Assembly: GCA_030263665.1 (NCBI GenBank)
Contig: SZPK01000036.1
Coordinates: 1 to 64,000 of the forward strand
Length of the DNA: 64,000 nt
Direction of reading: 5' to 3'
DNA from: Villigracilis sp024434165
GTDB lineage: Bacteria; Chloroflexota; Anaerolineae; Anaerolineales; Villigracilaceae
The first letter of the stretch is position 1, and each line of letters starts with the position of its first letter. Position numbers and translations under genes: made by a program. The notes beneath the pieces are model-generated. The model saw only the letters and a program-made list of their open reading frames with translations, did not search any database and was not told the origin of the DNA. Shown in pieces: positions 1-9,009 of this stretch.

Positions 1-9
1 ACTTGTCAT
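1..9 (-). CDS. Possible 5' end of a minus-strand gene leaving the window
   Basis: Reading the minus strand from position 9, an ATG is preceded by GAGGAGACATTCCC, a good ribosome binding site at normal spacing. Only three codons (M-T-S) lie inside the window, so nothing can be said about the product. It would have the same orientation as the amidase at 327-2009, about 320 bases upstream of it. Confidence 0.3.
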
Positions 10-114
10 GGGAATGTCTCCTCAAGCGGTTCTGATTCAACCTTATCTTGAGGGCATTCCCTTTCCTCGTCAAGCCTATTTCACATCAGACGTATTTTAC
101 AAAAATACGCTCCC

Positions 115-146
115 GGCGGCGTCCCCGCCGCCGAGGACGGCGGCAT
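115..146. repeat. GC-rich dispersed repeat, copy 1 (GGCGGCGTC family)
   Basis: GGCGGCGTCCCCGCCGCC followed by GAGGACGGCGGC. A near-identical block is at 48827-48860 (GGCGGCGTCTCCGCCGCC, then GAGGACTGCGGC). The first half is self-complementary (GGCGGC/GCCGCC). Apart from this repeat and the possible gene start at position 9, I see nothing in 10-326. Confidence 0.65.
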
Positions 147-326
147 GAGCAGGAATTTGTTTTCTAAAAACTTATGACCGACTACTTAAAAGCGCGAAGA
201 TTCAAAAGGGTTTTCCTGGCGAACTTTGGCGGTCCAAGTTTCTTGCAGTTGGAGACATTTTAGCATATTCGTTCTACTGGCAAAACGTTTACGCCGTTGC
301 GGGAGAAGCAATTCTTCGATGGGTGG

Positions 327-2009
327 CTATCCAAGAATCTTGTAATGCAACTGCGGCGCTCTGCGTTCCACGACCTGTTCGGCGGCGAGCGCCATGCGAA
401 GGAGGGTTTTCTCATCCCAGGCTTTGCCGATGACCTGCATCCCGATGGGTAAGCCGTTCTGCGTATAGCCAACAGGGAAGGAGATCGCGGGCAGACCGGT
501 CAGGTTTGCGGCGGTGACGAAGCGCATGATCTCAATCGTCATACTTAAATCGGACTCGCCATCCGGCAGGGCGCCTTTCTTGATTTCCGGCGCAGGGATG
601 CCGGTGGCAGGCGTGAGAATCACATCCGCCTTTTGGAAGGCGGCATTGAAGTGGTTTATCATCCGCGTACGGATGCGCTGTGCCGCCAGGAAGTCGGTGG
701 CGGAAAATTGACGCGCCAGCGCAAGGTTGATGCGCACATCGAGCGCGTGTTCCTTGTGATGCCTGGCATAGGTTTCGCTCATGCCCAGCGCCATCTCGCT
801 CAAAATGCTGACGCTGTGCGCCACACGGTTGGCTTCAAGGTTGGGAATGACGATTTCGACGATCTGGCAGCCCATCTTTTCGTATTCCCTGAGCATGGCT
901 TCGCAGGCGGCGGCGGTTTCCGCATCGGCGTGGCGAAACCACTGCCAGTAGACGCCGAGCCTGAGTTTTTTGAGGTTGAGGTCATCCCAGCCTTTGAGCG
1001 AAGGCAGGGGCTGGTGCAGGGACATTGGGTCTTTGGGGTCGGGTCCGGCGATGAGCGCGTAGGTCAATGCCGCATCGCTGGCGGAACCGGCTAACGGTCC
1101 GATGTGAGCGACGCTCCAATCCAGCGGAAACGCGCCATATTCGCTGACGCGCCCAAAGGTGGCTTTCAAACCGACCAGTCCGCAAAACGAGGCGGGGATG
1201 CGGATCGAACCGCCGCCGTCCGCGCCAATGGCTGTGGGGACGAGCCCCGCAGCGACGGCGGTCGCCGAGCCGCTGGAACTCCCGCCGGTGTAATGCGCCG
1301 GGTTGTAGGGATTGCGCGTCGTGCCGTGATGCGGGTTGAGCCCTGTGACGTTGATGCCGATCTCGTGCATATTGGTCTTGCCGACGAGCAATGCGCCCGC
1401 ACTTCTCAGCCGCGCCACGACGGTTGCATCCTCTTTGGCGGGAGTCTTGCCGAGAAAAGCGGTTCCAACGGTGGTGGGATAGGGAGTCATATCCATTTCA
1501 TCCTTGACCGCCACCGGCACGCCGTCGAAAATGCCCAGGGGTCTCCTGGCTTTATACCGCTGCGTGGATTCGCGCGCCTGCCTCAATACGTCTTCCCGGT
1601 TGACAGCGATGAACGCTCTCAGCGCGGGGTTGTGTGCGTCGCTGGCGGCGATGGCATCCAGCACTTTTTGGGCGGCTTCCTCAGGCGTGGTTTTGCCTTC
1701 GCGGTAAGCTTTGGCAAAATCGTGGATGCTGGTGAATTGGAACCCTTTTGTGACCGACGGCTTTTTGGGATATTCCCGTTCGGGAACGGAAGCCGCTTCA
1801 GTTTGTAACTCGCCGGTGTGATGGATTGGGTGAAACGTTGGGGGGTCGTCGAAACGCTGTGTGCGAAGCCAGGTGATACCCGCGCTCTCGAAGAGACTCG
1901 GCGTGAGCAGTCCGCCCAGCGGACCCTCGACGAATGACGCGAAGAGTTTCAACATCCCGCCTGCCAGGTAGGGGAGTTTGACGGATTTCATGTCGTATTG
2001 GTTTTCCAT
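327..2009 (-). CDS. Amidase signature family enzyme
   Basis: A 560-residue amidase of the GatA/fatty-acid-amide-hydrolase fold. The family's Ser-cisSer-Lys triad is visible as Lys169 (in VAVKDEMD), Ser244 (in GGSSSGSA) and Ser268 (in GADGGGSIRIPA), at the 75- and 24-residue spacings of the family. The first ~85 residues precede the usual amidase start and show no motif I recognise. Substrate cannot be read from sequence; there is no GatB or GatC next to it, so I do not call it a tRNA amidotransferase subunit. It is the last gene of a minus-strand run behind an S1P-lyase-like enzyme (73 bp gap) and a sugar kinase. Confidence 0.88.
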   Translation of the reverse strand: MENQYDMKSVKLPYLAGGMLKLFASFVEGPLGGLLTPSLFESAGITWLRTQRFDDPPTFHPIHHTGELQTEAASVPEREYPKKPSVTKGFQFTSIHDFAKAYREGKTTPEEAAQKVLDAIAASDAHNPALRAFIAVNREDVLRQARESTQRYKARRPLGIFDGVPVAVKDEMDMTPYPTTVGTAFLGKTPAKEDATVVARLRSAGALLVGKTNMHEIGINVTGLNPHHGTTRNPYNPAHYTGGSSSGSATAVAAGLVPTAIGADGGGSIRIPASFCGLVGLKATFGRVSEYGAFPLDWSVAHIGPLAGSASDAALTYALIAGPDPKDPMSLHQPLPSLKGWDDLNLKKLRLGVYWQWFRHADAETAAACEAMLREYEKMGCQIVEIVIPNLEANRVAHSVSILSEMALGMSETYARHHKEHALDVRINLALARQFSATDFLAAQRIRTRMINHFNAAFQKADVILTPATGIPAPEIKKGALPDGESDLSMTIEIMRFVTAANLTGLPAISFPVGYTQNGLPIGMQVIGKAWDEKTLLRMALAAEQVVERRAPQLHYKILG

Positions 2010-2082
2010 GATACGCCTCTTTTTTATGATATGGAGGCGACCCGCTTTTGGCAGACACGAGAGAGTCGCCCGTACGATAACA

Positions 2083-3579
2083 TCAGACTTTGAAAATCAA
2101 ATCCAGATATTTCTTGAGCATGTCGCTGACCAGCCCGCGCATGGGCATGGTCGCCGCCATGCCGTAGACGGGAGCCATGCTGCCCTTCTCTTCGGGATGA
2201 CTCTTTACATGGTCAATCGCAGCCCTGAGGTCCGCAATGAAGCGCTCTTTGACGCCGGGCTGGGCATGACGCAGAGTCAGTGCAATGTGCATGCAGGGCG
2301 GCTTGTGCAGTCCGTTCAGACTCCATTTTTTGTGTCCCATCGCTTCGAGGATTTTGTAAATATCGAGCGAGTCGGAGGCGAAGGCGATCACGAACAACGG
2401 ATCGCCGATGATGCGCAGTTCGGGAATCTTTTTGATTTCCCATTTGATGAAATCCGCCGTTTCGAGGATCTTCCTGGTCGCATCGAGGTAGCCCTGCTCG
2501 CCGATGGACGTGAGCGCCGCCCAACATGCCGCGCTCAACGCGCCGGGGCGGCTGCCCGCAAACGTGGGGGAGAAGTATAAGCCGCCGGGCCACTCGCTGG
2601 TGGTGTAATACTGATAGTGTCGCAGCTCTTTGCTGCGATACAAAATGACGGATGTGCCTTTGGCGGCATAGCCGTATTTGTGCGTATCCACCGAAATGGA
2701 CGTGACGCCGGGCAGCCGAAAATCGAACGCCGGGACGTTGTAACCGAGCCGCTCCGCCCACGGCAGGACAAAACCGCCCAGACAGGCATCGGTGTGAAAA
2801 CCAACCTTGTGCCGGCGCGCAAGTTCGGACATTTCCTGAATCGGGTCAACCGCGCCGTGCGGAAACGATGGAGCCGAGCCGACGATGACGACCGTATTAC
2901 GGTTGACGGCTCGGCGGACGGCGTTCACATCCGCGCGCGAATCCGCATCCACCGGGACCTTGACCATCTTGATCCCGAAATACTGGCTGGCTTTGTCGAA
3001 CGCGGCGTGCGCGGTGACGGGCGCGATCATTTCGGGTCTGGTGATGCCTTTGGTGTCGCGCGCCCAGTCGCGGTAGGTCTTCATCGCCAGCATGATGCTT
3101 TCCGTGCCGCCGGAGGAAACGGTTCCGCAAGCGCCTTCGCCGTTCAGCATGTTTGCCGTCATCGAGACGATTTCCGCCTCGAACTTGGTTGTGCTGGGCC
3201 ACACATCCGCGTGGAGGGGATTACTCTGTGAGTTGAGCGCGTAGACCTGGTTCAAGAATGCAATGTGACTCTCATCCCCGTGATAGACCGCGCCGGAGAC
3301 AAAGCCGTCCTTCCATTGAGATTCTTCGTGTGCGCGCAGGGATTCCATCTCATGCAGGATTTCCTCACGGCCGCGCCCCCGGGCGGGGAGTTTGGCAAAG
3401 ACGGGATACCTGTCCTTGTACGGTTTGAGCGACGGCTCCAATCCCGCCATCAGTCCGTCATATTCCCTGTCCATCTTCTCGCGGATGGACGGGATTTTTT
3501 TCATCCGTTTTTCCACCCATGCCACCGCCGGCGCAGGCATTTTGCCGATGTGTTTCATCAAAAACTCTTCGAGGTTCAT
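2083..3579 (-). CDS. PLP-dependent sphingosine-1-phosphate-lyase-like enzyme
   Basis: A 498-residue group II decarboxylase-fold enzyme that resembles sphingosine-1-phosphate lyase rather than glutamate decarboxylase. SGAVYHGDESH near residue 95, NPLHADVWPSTTKFEAEIV near 120-137, SSGGTES near 155 and HTDACLGGF near 262 are lyase-type blocks. Lys301 in DTHKYGYAAKG is the expected PLP Schiff-base lysine. The family cleaves long-chain base phosphates to an aldehyde plus phosphoethanolamine; a different phosphorylated amino-alcohol substrate is possible. It lies 53 bp behind an FGGY kinase and ahead of an amidase. Kinase, lyase and amidase in one run would fit catabolism of a phosphorylated amide or sphingoid-like molecule, but that is inference. 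Confidence 0.85.
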   Translation of the reverse strand: MNLEEFLMKHIGKMPAPAVAWVEKRMKKIPSIREKMDREYDGLMAGLEPSLKPYKDRYPVFAKLPARGRGREEILHEMESLRAHEESQWKDGFVSGAVYHGDESHIAFLNQVYALNSQSNPLHADVWPSTTKFEAEIVSMTANMLNGEGACGTVSSGGTESIMLAMKTYRDWARDTKGITRPEMIAPVTAHAAFDKASQYFGIKMVKVPVDADSRADVNAVRRAVNRNTVVIVGSAPSFPHGAVDPIQEMSELARRHKVGFHTDACLGGFVLPWAERLGYNVPAFDFRLPGVTSISVDTHKYGYAAKGTSVILYRSKELRHYQYYTTSEWPGGLYFSPTFAGSRPGALSAACWAALTSIGEQGYLDATRKILETADFIKWEIKKIPELRIIGDPLFVIAFASDSLDIYKILEAMGHKKWSLNGLHKPPCMHIALTLRHAQPGVKERFIADLRAAIDHVKSHPEEKGSMAPVYGMAATMPMRGLVSDMLKKYLDLIFKV

Positions 3580-3632
3580 GAATGTCCTTTGATTCGACTT
3601 TTCTCTTTCTTCCTGCTTCTTTGCGCGCCCCC

Positions 3633-5216
3633 TTACCCAGCCACCCTGCTGTTCAGCCTTGTGTACATCTTCTTGTTGTTCTCATACACCGCCAGAAACT
3701 CGTTGAACAGTTCGTCATAAATCTTTCGATGACTTGCATCAGGCGTGTAGGTCTTCGCCACCGGCACGCGCGCGCCGATCTCCTCGTAGCGGATGTATCC
3801 CAGCGAAGCCGCCGCCAGCATTGCCGCGCCGCGCACATTGACCTCGATGGGGTCCTTCATCTGACGGATGGGACGGTTCAGGATATCCGCGTGAATCTGG
3901 CACCAGACATCCGACTTTGCGCCGCCGCCCACCATGTTGATCGCCTCGACGGGCTTCCCGATGAACTGCTCGACGTATTTCAGCAGCCAGCGCGCGTTGT
4001 ACGCCACGCCCTCGAACACGGCGCGCACCAGGTGTTCGCGGTTGGTGTGCAGGGACATGTTGAAGAATCCGCCGCGTACGAAGCGGTCTTCGATGGGTGC
4101 GCGCTCGCCGTACAGCCAGGGAGCGAAAATGAGATGACCGCTGCCTGCGGGCGTGCGTTCGGCGATCTGGTCGAACATCCTGTAGGCGTTCTCCGGTTTG
4201 GCGGCGGTCAGTTCGTCCCGGTGGAAAAATAAATTGTCGCGCAGATATTGCAGGTTGACGCCCGCGCACTCCTGTTCGTTCGTGAGCAGATACCTGCCCG
4301 GAATGGATGAAGGAAGCGACGCCAGGCTGTGAAAAATGTCCGTTTTCTTGAACGGCACGTGACAGGTCATCCAGCCGGAGGTGCCGATGTAAAGATGGGT
4401 CTCGAAATCCGCCACGGCGCCCGATCCCACCGCCGCCGAGTGCACGTCCGGCGACCCCATGATGACCTGCACGTCCTCGCGCAAGCCCCAGTCCGCCGCA
4501 ATCTTCGGCAGGAGGGGACCCAGCACGGCGTTGGCAGGATGCAGGTCCGGCAGTTTGTCGCGGTCCATGCCGGAAAGGCGAATCAGGTCTTCATCGTAGG
4601 CGATGTTCATGATGTTTCGGTTGTCCGTCACCCAATGCAGGACAATCGAATTGACCGAAGCGGCGAATTTCCCGGTCAGCAACAGACCGAGGTAATCAAT
4701 CGGTTCGAGAAACTTATACGTGTTTCGATGGATTTCCGGGTGGACGTGCTTGAGATACAAAATGTGCGCGATGGGGTCCTTGCCTGCGCTGCCCGGCAGG
4801 CCGCCCGTCACTTGCAGCCACCTGATGAGTTTGCCGATTGCAAAGTTCGCCACCTTGACCAGCCCGCTGCCGATCTTTTTGATGTACGGCTCGCCGCGCG
4901 AATCCATCCAAATGACCGCGTTCCCCAGCGCGTTCCCGTCCCGGTCAACAGCAACGGTCCCGGACCATTGCCCGGTGGTGCCGATGACGATGATGTCCTC
5001 GTTGGGCACGAGTCCCTTGCCAAGCAGGCGTTTGACCGCCGCCTGAATCGCGTCCCACCATTCGGCGGGCGATTGTTCCGCACCGCCATCGGGCAAAAGC
5101 AGGATGCGGTTTTCCTGAAATTCGCTTCCGATCAATTCCCCCTGTAAAGAAAACAAAGCAACCTTCGGTCCCGATGTCCCCAGGTCAATGGCGAGAATGT
5201 ATTTCTCCGATGTCAT
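3633..5216 (-). CDS. FGGY-family carbohydrate kinase (xylulokinase-like)
   Basis: A 527-residue sugar kinase with the actin-like ATPase fold. It opens with ILAIDLGTSGPKVALFS (phosphate-1 motif of FGGY kinases) and carries WMDSRG near residue 105 and the adenosine loop MVGGGAKSDVWCQIHADIL near 430, followed by RGAAMLAA. Length and motif order match xylulokinase and its relatives, but the exact sugar is not readable. Adjacent genes are not the usual xylose set (no isomerase), so a polyol or other substrate is open. The start ATG follows GGAGGAGTGGC. It is upstream of the lyase-like gene and 61 bp after the glutaredoxin-like gene, all on the minus strand. Confidence 0.88.
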   Translation of the reverse strand: MTSEKYILAIDLGTSGPKVALFSLQGELIGSEFQENRILLLPDGGAEQSPAEWWDAIQAAVKRLLGKGLVPNEDIIVIGTTGQWSGTVAVDRDGNALGNAVIWMDSRGEPYIKKIGSGLVKVANFAIGKLIRWLQVTGGLPGSAGKDPIAHILYLKHVHPEIHRNTYKFLEPIDYLGLLLTGKFAASVNSIVLHWVTDNRNIMNIAYDEDLIRLSGMDRDKLPDLHPANAVLGPLLPKIAADWGLREDVQVIMGSPDVHSAAVGSGAVADFETHLYIGTSGWMTCHVPFKKTDIFHSLASLPSSIPGRYLLTNEQECAGVNLQYLRDNLFFHRDELTAAKPENAYRMFDQIAERTPAGSGHLIFAPWLYGERAPIEDRFVRGGFFNMSLHTNREHLVRAVFEGVAYNARWLLKYVEQFIGKPVEAINMVGGGAKSDVWCQIHADILNRPIRQMKDPIEVNVRGAAMLAAASLGYIRYEEIGARVPVAKTYTPDASHRKIYDELFNEFLAVYENNKKMYTRLNSRVAG

Positions 5217-5277
5217 GCCACTCCTCCTCCAGAAATGGTCGAGCCCTTGCGCTTTGGTCTGCGGAATGAGATCCGCG

Positions 5278-5535
5278 TTACATTTCGAACTGCAGGTTTA
5301 ATTTTTGCGCCAGTTCTGCGTCCGAAGGTTCGCTCAAAAACGAGCCGTCTTCAAACAGGATGGTGGGAATGATGCGCATTCCGTTGTTCAACCCCCGCAC
5401 AAAATCCTCTGCCGCCTTGTCTGCGTCGGTATCCACCCATTGGTAGGGAATGCCTTGTTCGTCCAGAAATTTTTTCGCGCGGCGGCAATCCTTGCACCAG
5501 TCCGCGCCGTACACGGTGATTTTCGGGTCGGTCAT
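5278..5535 (-). CDS. Glutaredoxin-like (mycoredoxin-type) protein
   Basis: An 85-residue single-domain thioredoxin-fold protein with a CxxC at Cys14 and Cys17 (ADWCKDCRRAK) and the cis-proline segment RIIPTILFEDG near residue 54. The length and the acidic-basic CKDC site resemble small glutaredoxin-like proteins that reduce mixed disulfides with low-molecular-weight thiols. Upstream, CTGGAGGACTC ATG gives a clear ribosome binding site. It is between the alcohol dehydrogenase and the FGGY kinase on the same strand and may be co-transcribed with either. Confidence 0.85.
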   Translation of the reverse strand: MTDPKITVYGADWCKDCRRAKKFLDEQGIPYQWVDTDADKAAEDFVRGLNNGMRIIPTILFEDGSFLSEPSDAELAQKLNLQFEM

Positions 5536-5609
5536 GAGTCCTCCAGGGAGTGATGAAGCGGTGTCGTCCGGGCGCCCAGGCTCGTTACCGTGTCTTGTTT
5601 CTAAAGCGT

Positions 5610-6668
5610 TTATGCGATGCGCAACACCTTTGCACCGCGAATTTTACCCTGTTTCATTTCGACCAGAGCCTGGCTGGCATCCCTCAGTTCGTATTCCTGA
5701 AACTCCGGGCGGATGCCCGCCTCCGCCGCCAGCCATAAAAACTCACGCACGTCGGCGCGCGTCACATTTGCCGCGCTTTTGATTTCCTTTTCCATCCATA
5801 AATGCGCCGGATAATCCATTCGAAGAAGCGCATCCTTATCCTTTTCCTCTTTGCGGATCGCATTGATGACCAGCCGTCCGCCCGGTTTCAGATTTTTCAA
5901 CGCCTCGATAACCGGACGCCAGACCGGCGTGGTGTCTATGAGCGAATCCAACGCCTGGGGCGGATGCTCCTCTATATCCCCCGCCCAAGCCGCTCCCAGC
6001 GAGAGAGCGAATTCTTGTTCTTCGGGGTTGCGGCTGAAAACGAAAATTGGAGAATTGGGAAATTTGTGTTTTGCCAGTTTCAACACGAGGTGATTCGACC
6101 CGCCAAAGCCCATCAAGCCGAGCGGCTGCCCGTCCTGCAAGCTGCTCAACCGCAGCGAACGATACCCAATCGCCCCGGCGCACAACAACGGCGCGGCTTC
6201 CGAATCCGAAAACGAATCGGGGATGGGATGAACGAAATCTGCGCGGACTTTCATATACTCGGCATAGCCGCCGTCCACATCCCGCCCCGTTGCCTTGAAC
6301 TGCGGGCAGAGGTTTTCGCGTCCCGATTTGCAAAAATCACACTCCCCGCACGCAGAGGCGATCCACGCCACGCCGACCCGCTGACCGAGTTGGGGTGTGG
6401 AAATCTGGAGTGCAGGAGCCTGCTCCTGCGGCAGCAAGCCGCCCGACTCCACAATGACGCCAATTACCTGATGCCCCAAAATGACCGGCAGGCGCGGCGG
6501 CGGAGTCCGTCCTTCGATCTCGTCCAACTCCGTGCGGCAGACCCCGCAGCGGGTGACTTTGAGCAGCACCTCGCCCGGGCTGAGAATCGGCTCGGAGTGT
6601 TGAGTCAACTTCAACGGAGGATGAAGCGGCTCGACCTTCCCCAGAGATTCTAGCAGCATCGCCTTCAT
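5610..6668 (-). CDS. Zinc-dependent alcohol dehydrogenase (MDR superfamily)
   Basis: A 352-residue medium-chain dehydrogenase. The catalytic-zinc Cys lies in RCGVCRTELDEIEG near residue 40, a GHQVIG segment follows near 65, and the four structural-zinc cysteines are in CGECDFCKSGRENLC near 108-122. The nucleotide-binding segment LGLMGFGGSNH near 185 is an atypical glycine-rich loop, so coenzyme preference is uncertain. It reads as an AdhA-like alcohol/aldehyde oxidoreductase. No convincing ribosome binding site precedes the ATG at 6668; an in-frame ATG three codons later (6659) is an alternative. Confidence 0.88.
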   Translation of the reverse strand: MKAMLLESLGKVEPLHPPLKLTQHSEPILSPGEVLLKVTRCGVCRTELDEIEGRTPPPRLPVILGHQVIGVIVESGGLLPQEQAPALQISTPQLGQRVGVAWIASACGECDFCKSGRENLCPQFKATGRDVDGGYAEYMKVRADFVHPIPDSFSDSEAAPLLCAGAIGYRSLRLSSLQDGQPLGLMGFGGSNHLVLKLAKHKFPNSPIFVFSRNPEEQEFALSLGAAWAGDIEEHPPQALDSLIDTTPVWRPVIEALKNLKPGGRLVINAIRKEEKDKDALLRMDYPAHLWMEKEIKSAANVTRADVREFLWLAAEAGIRPEFQEYELRDASQALVEMKQGKIRGAKVLRIA

Positions 6669-6732
6669 GTCAAAAGCGGAACCAAAATTTCATGTTGACC
6701 AAAAAGAGAATCGGGTTTCCCGCGCGAAGACA

Positions 6733-6809
6733 ATCCAATTCTCCAATCTCCAATCTCCAATTACCAATTACCAATTACCTATTACCTATTTACCTATTAC
6801 TTATTTACC
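6733..6809. repeat. Degenerate heptanucleotide tandem repeat (CCAATCT/CCAATTA type)
   Basis: A run of about ten 7-base units: CCAATCT twice, CCAATTA three times, then CCTATTA and CCTATTT variants. It fills half of the 152-bp gap between the convergently placed stop of upp and the start of the alcohol dehydrogenase. A diverged stretch of the same type lies inside the radical SAM gene at 63041-63072. Confidence 0.8.
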
Positions 6810-6820
6810 CTCTCCACCCC

Positions 6821-7447
6821 TCACCCCGTCCCAAACTGTCTGTCTCCCGCGTCGCCCAGCCCCGGCACGATATAGCCGCGCTCGTTGAGATGGTCGTCAA
6901 TCGCTGCAATGTAAATGTCAATATCGGGGTGCGCGGTCTGCATGGCTTTGATGCCTTCGGGTGAGGCAATCAGCCCGACGTATTTGATTTTTTTCACACC
7001 CCATTTTTTGAGCACATCGGCTGTGGCGGTCGCCGACCCGCCTGTGGCGAGCATCGGGTCGAGAATGAGACAGACCGAAACGCGCGGCTCGACGGGCAGT
7101 TTGTTGTAATACTCCACCGGCTTGAGCGTTTTCTCGTCACGGTATAAACCGATGTGCCAGACCTCGGCAGACGGCATCAGTTCCCAAATCCCCTCCACCA
7201 TACCCAGTCCCGCGCGCAAAATGGGCACGAGACCAATCTTCTCCTTGAGTTGTTGGGCGGTCATTTTCTTGAGCGGGGTTTCGATCTCCACAGGTACGGT
7301 GGCGAGGTCGGCGGTGGCTTCGTATGCAAGAAGTCCCGCAATCTCTCGTACGAGTTCGCGGAACTTCTTGGGTTCGGTGTTTTTATCCCGTAGTTTCGAC
7401 AGCTTGTGGGCAATCAATGGGTGCTTGGATTCGTGTACGTTGGACAT
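6821..7447 (-). CDS. upp: Uracil phosphoribosyltransferase
   Basis: A 208-residue enzyme that makes UMP from uracil and PRPP (pyrimidine salvage). It begins MSNVHESKHPLIAHKLS and carries PILRAGLGM near residue 77, the PRPP-binding loop LDPMLATGGSA near 130, and a C-terminal GLGDAGDRQFGT segment. I chose the ATG at 7447 because CACCGGAGGAATC ATG gives an excellent ribosome binding site; an ATG 18 codons upstream would add residues absent from the family. A TATAAT hexamer on the minus strand at 7478-7473 is a likely -10 box. It is divergent from the radical SAM gene at 7611. Confidence 0.96.
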   Translation of the reverse strand: MSNVHESKHPLIAHKLSKLRDKNTEPKKFRELVREIAGLLAYEATADLATVPVEIETPLKKMTAQQLKEKIGLVPILRAGLGMVEGIWELMPSAEVWHIGLYRDEKTLKPVEYYNKLPVEPRVSVCLILDPMLATGGSATATADVLKKWGVKKIKYVGLIASPEGIKAMQTAHPDIDIYIAAIDDHLNERGYIVPGLGDAGDRQFGTG

Positions 7448-7610
7448 GATTCCTCCGGTGTGGGTTGCTGCGATTATAGTCTGCAATGTGATTTTTGACA
7501 CATGATTTGCCGTTCGGCATTTTGTATACTGAAATATGAGTTCATCCCCTGGGCGGCGCGGGCTTCCCCTGGCAGCCGGCGAAACGCCGGTAAAAGTTTG
7601 GATGTGAAAA

Positions 7611-8507
7611 ATGAAACTCTCAGGCTTGCATATCCTCCTGACCTATCAATGCACCTACGAATGCGGCCATTGCTTCGTGTGGGGCAGTCCCTGGCAGACG
7701 GGGACGCTCACCTATGGGCAGATCGAGCAGATCCTCAGTCAGGCAAAAGAGGCGGGCGTCACTTCGATTTACTTCGAAGGCGGCGAACCGTTCCTGTATT
7801 ACGCGATCCTGGTAAAGGCTGTCCGCAAAGCCGCGGAGATGGGCTTCTCGGTCGGCATCGTCACCAATGCGTATTGGGCAAACACTGTTGACGACGCCGA
7901 AGAGTGGCTGCGTCCCTTTGCCGGGCGGCTTGCCGACCTCACCATCAGCAGCGACCTGTTCCACAACGACGAACGGATGGACAGGAACGCGCGGAACGTG
8001 GACGAAGCCGCGCGGCGGTTGAATATCCCGCTGGGAGTCATCAGCGTTTGCCAGCCGGAAGAGACCGACGCCGCGCTTAGTCATGGCACAATCGAATCGG
8101 GCGGCTCGGCGGTGATGTATCGCGGGCGGGCGGTGGAAAAACTCGTCAGCCGGGCTGCCAGCCATCCCTGGGAAGGATTCGATTCCTGTCCGCATGAAGA
8201 TTTGCGCGAGCCGGGGCGCATCCATCTCGACCCGTTTGGCAATCTCCACATCTGTCAGGGATTGGTCATCGGCAATTTGTTCGAGAAACCGTTAAAGCAG
8301 ATTTGCAATGAATACGATGCGGATGCCCACCCGATCTGCGGACCCCTGCTCGCGGGCGGACCTGCTGCGCTGGTGACGGAGTACAATCTCAAGCACGCTT
8401 CACGCTGCGCCGACGCCTGTCACCTCTGCTACGAAGCGCGGACTACGCTGAGAGCGCGCTTCCCCGCCCTGCTCGCGCCGAATCAAATGTATGGTGTGAT
8501 GGAATGA
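7611..8507 (+). CDS. Radical SAM protein
   Basis: A 298-residue radical SAM enzyme. The [4Fe-4S]-binding CxxxCxxC is Cys14, Cys18, Cys21 (QCTYECGHC), and the SAM-contacting IYFEGGEPFLY follows near residue 60. C-terminal cysteines (residues ~196, ~222, ~248, then CADACHLC near 270) hint at an auxiliary cluster, as in SPASM/Twitch proteins, but the spacing is not a standard SPASM match. There is no peptide-precursor gene beside it, so I assign no substrate. Its TGA overlaps the ATG of the next gene (ATGA at 8504-8507), so the two are translationally coupled. Confidence 0.85.
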   Translation: MKLSGLHILLTYQCTYECGHCFVWGSPWQTGTLTYGQIEQILSQAKEAGVTSIYFEGGEPFLYYAILVKAVRKAAEMGFSVGIVTNAYWANTVDDAEEWLRPFAGRLADLTISSDLFHNDERMDRNARNVDEAARRLNIPLGVISVCQPEETDAALSHGTIESGGSAVMYRGRAVEKLVSRAASHPWEGFDSCPHEDLREPGRIHLDPFGNLHICQGLVIGNLFEKPLKQICNEYDADAHPICGPLLAGGPAALVTEYNLKHASRCADACHLCYEARTTLRARFPALLAPNQMYGVME

Positions 8508-8926
8508 CCGGCAATGATTTTATGGCGTGGGTGCTTCGTTCGCCGTTTCATTTTGTCCTGAGCGGCGGCATGATGCTCATCACCGTCACGGGGCGAAAAA
8601 CCGGGAGGAAATACACAACCCCTGTCGGTTATTATCGGGAAAGAGAACACCTCTGGGTGCTTACCAGCCGCAATCGGACCTGGTGGAGAAACCTGCTCGG
8701 CGGCGCAGAGGTTGGCTTGCTGCTCAAACGCCAGCCTGCCCGCGCCTTTGCCCAAGCCGAGCTCGATGAAAAGTCGGTTGAGATGCGAATGTACGAGTTT
8801 CTCCGTCACGTCCCGCAAGCCGCCAGGTCCATGAAGATTCGCATCGAAGACGAGGTTCCCAACGCCGAGGACATTGCTCGAACCGCAAAGGAAAGGCTGT
8901 TCGTCCGAATCAAATTGGCGCGGTAG
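8504..8926 (+). CDS. Ddn-type F420-linked nitroreductase/quinone reductase family protein
   Basis: A 140-residue protein of the split-beta-barrel family that includes mycobacterial Ddn (deazaflavin-dependent nitroreductase). Family blocks visible are LITVTGRKTGRKYTTPVGYY near residue 25 and WVLTSRNRTWWRNLLGG near 50, which in relatives form the deazaflavin phosphate pocket. Members typically use reduced F420, so the gene suggests an F420-using organism, although some relatives bind other cofactors. It overlaps the upstream radical SAM gene by 4 bp, so the pair probably acts together or at least is co-expressed. Confidence 0.8.
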   Translation: MTGNDFMAWVLRSPFHFVLSGGMMLITVTGRKTGRKYTTPVGYYREREHLWVLTSRNRTWWRNLLGGAEVGLLLKRQPARAFAQAELDEKSVEMRMYEFLRHVPQAARSMKIRIEDEVPNAEDIARTAKERLFVRIKLAR

Positions 8927-9009
8927 GCAGGTTCGCCAACGGAATGCAGCCGCCTTCCGGGAGCAAGTTGCGATAGAATCGGCACAACCCAACCCGGAGG
9001 AGACTGCCC

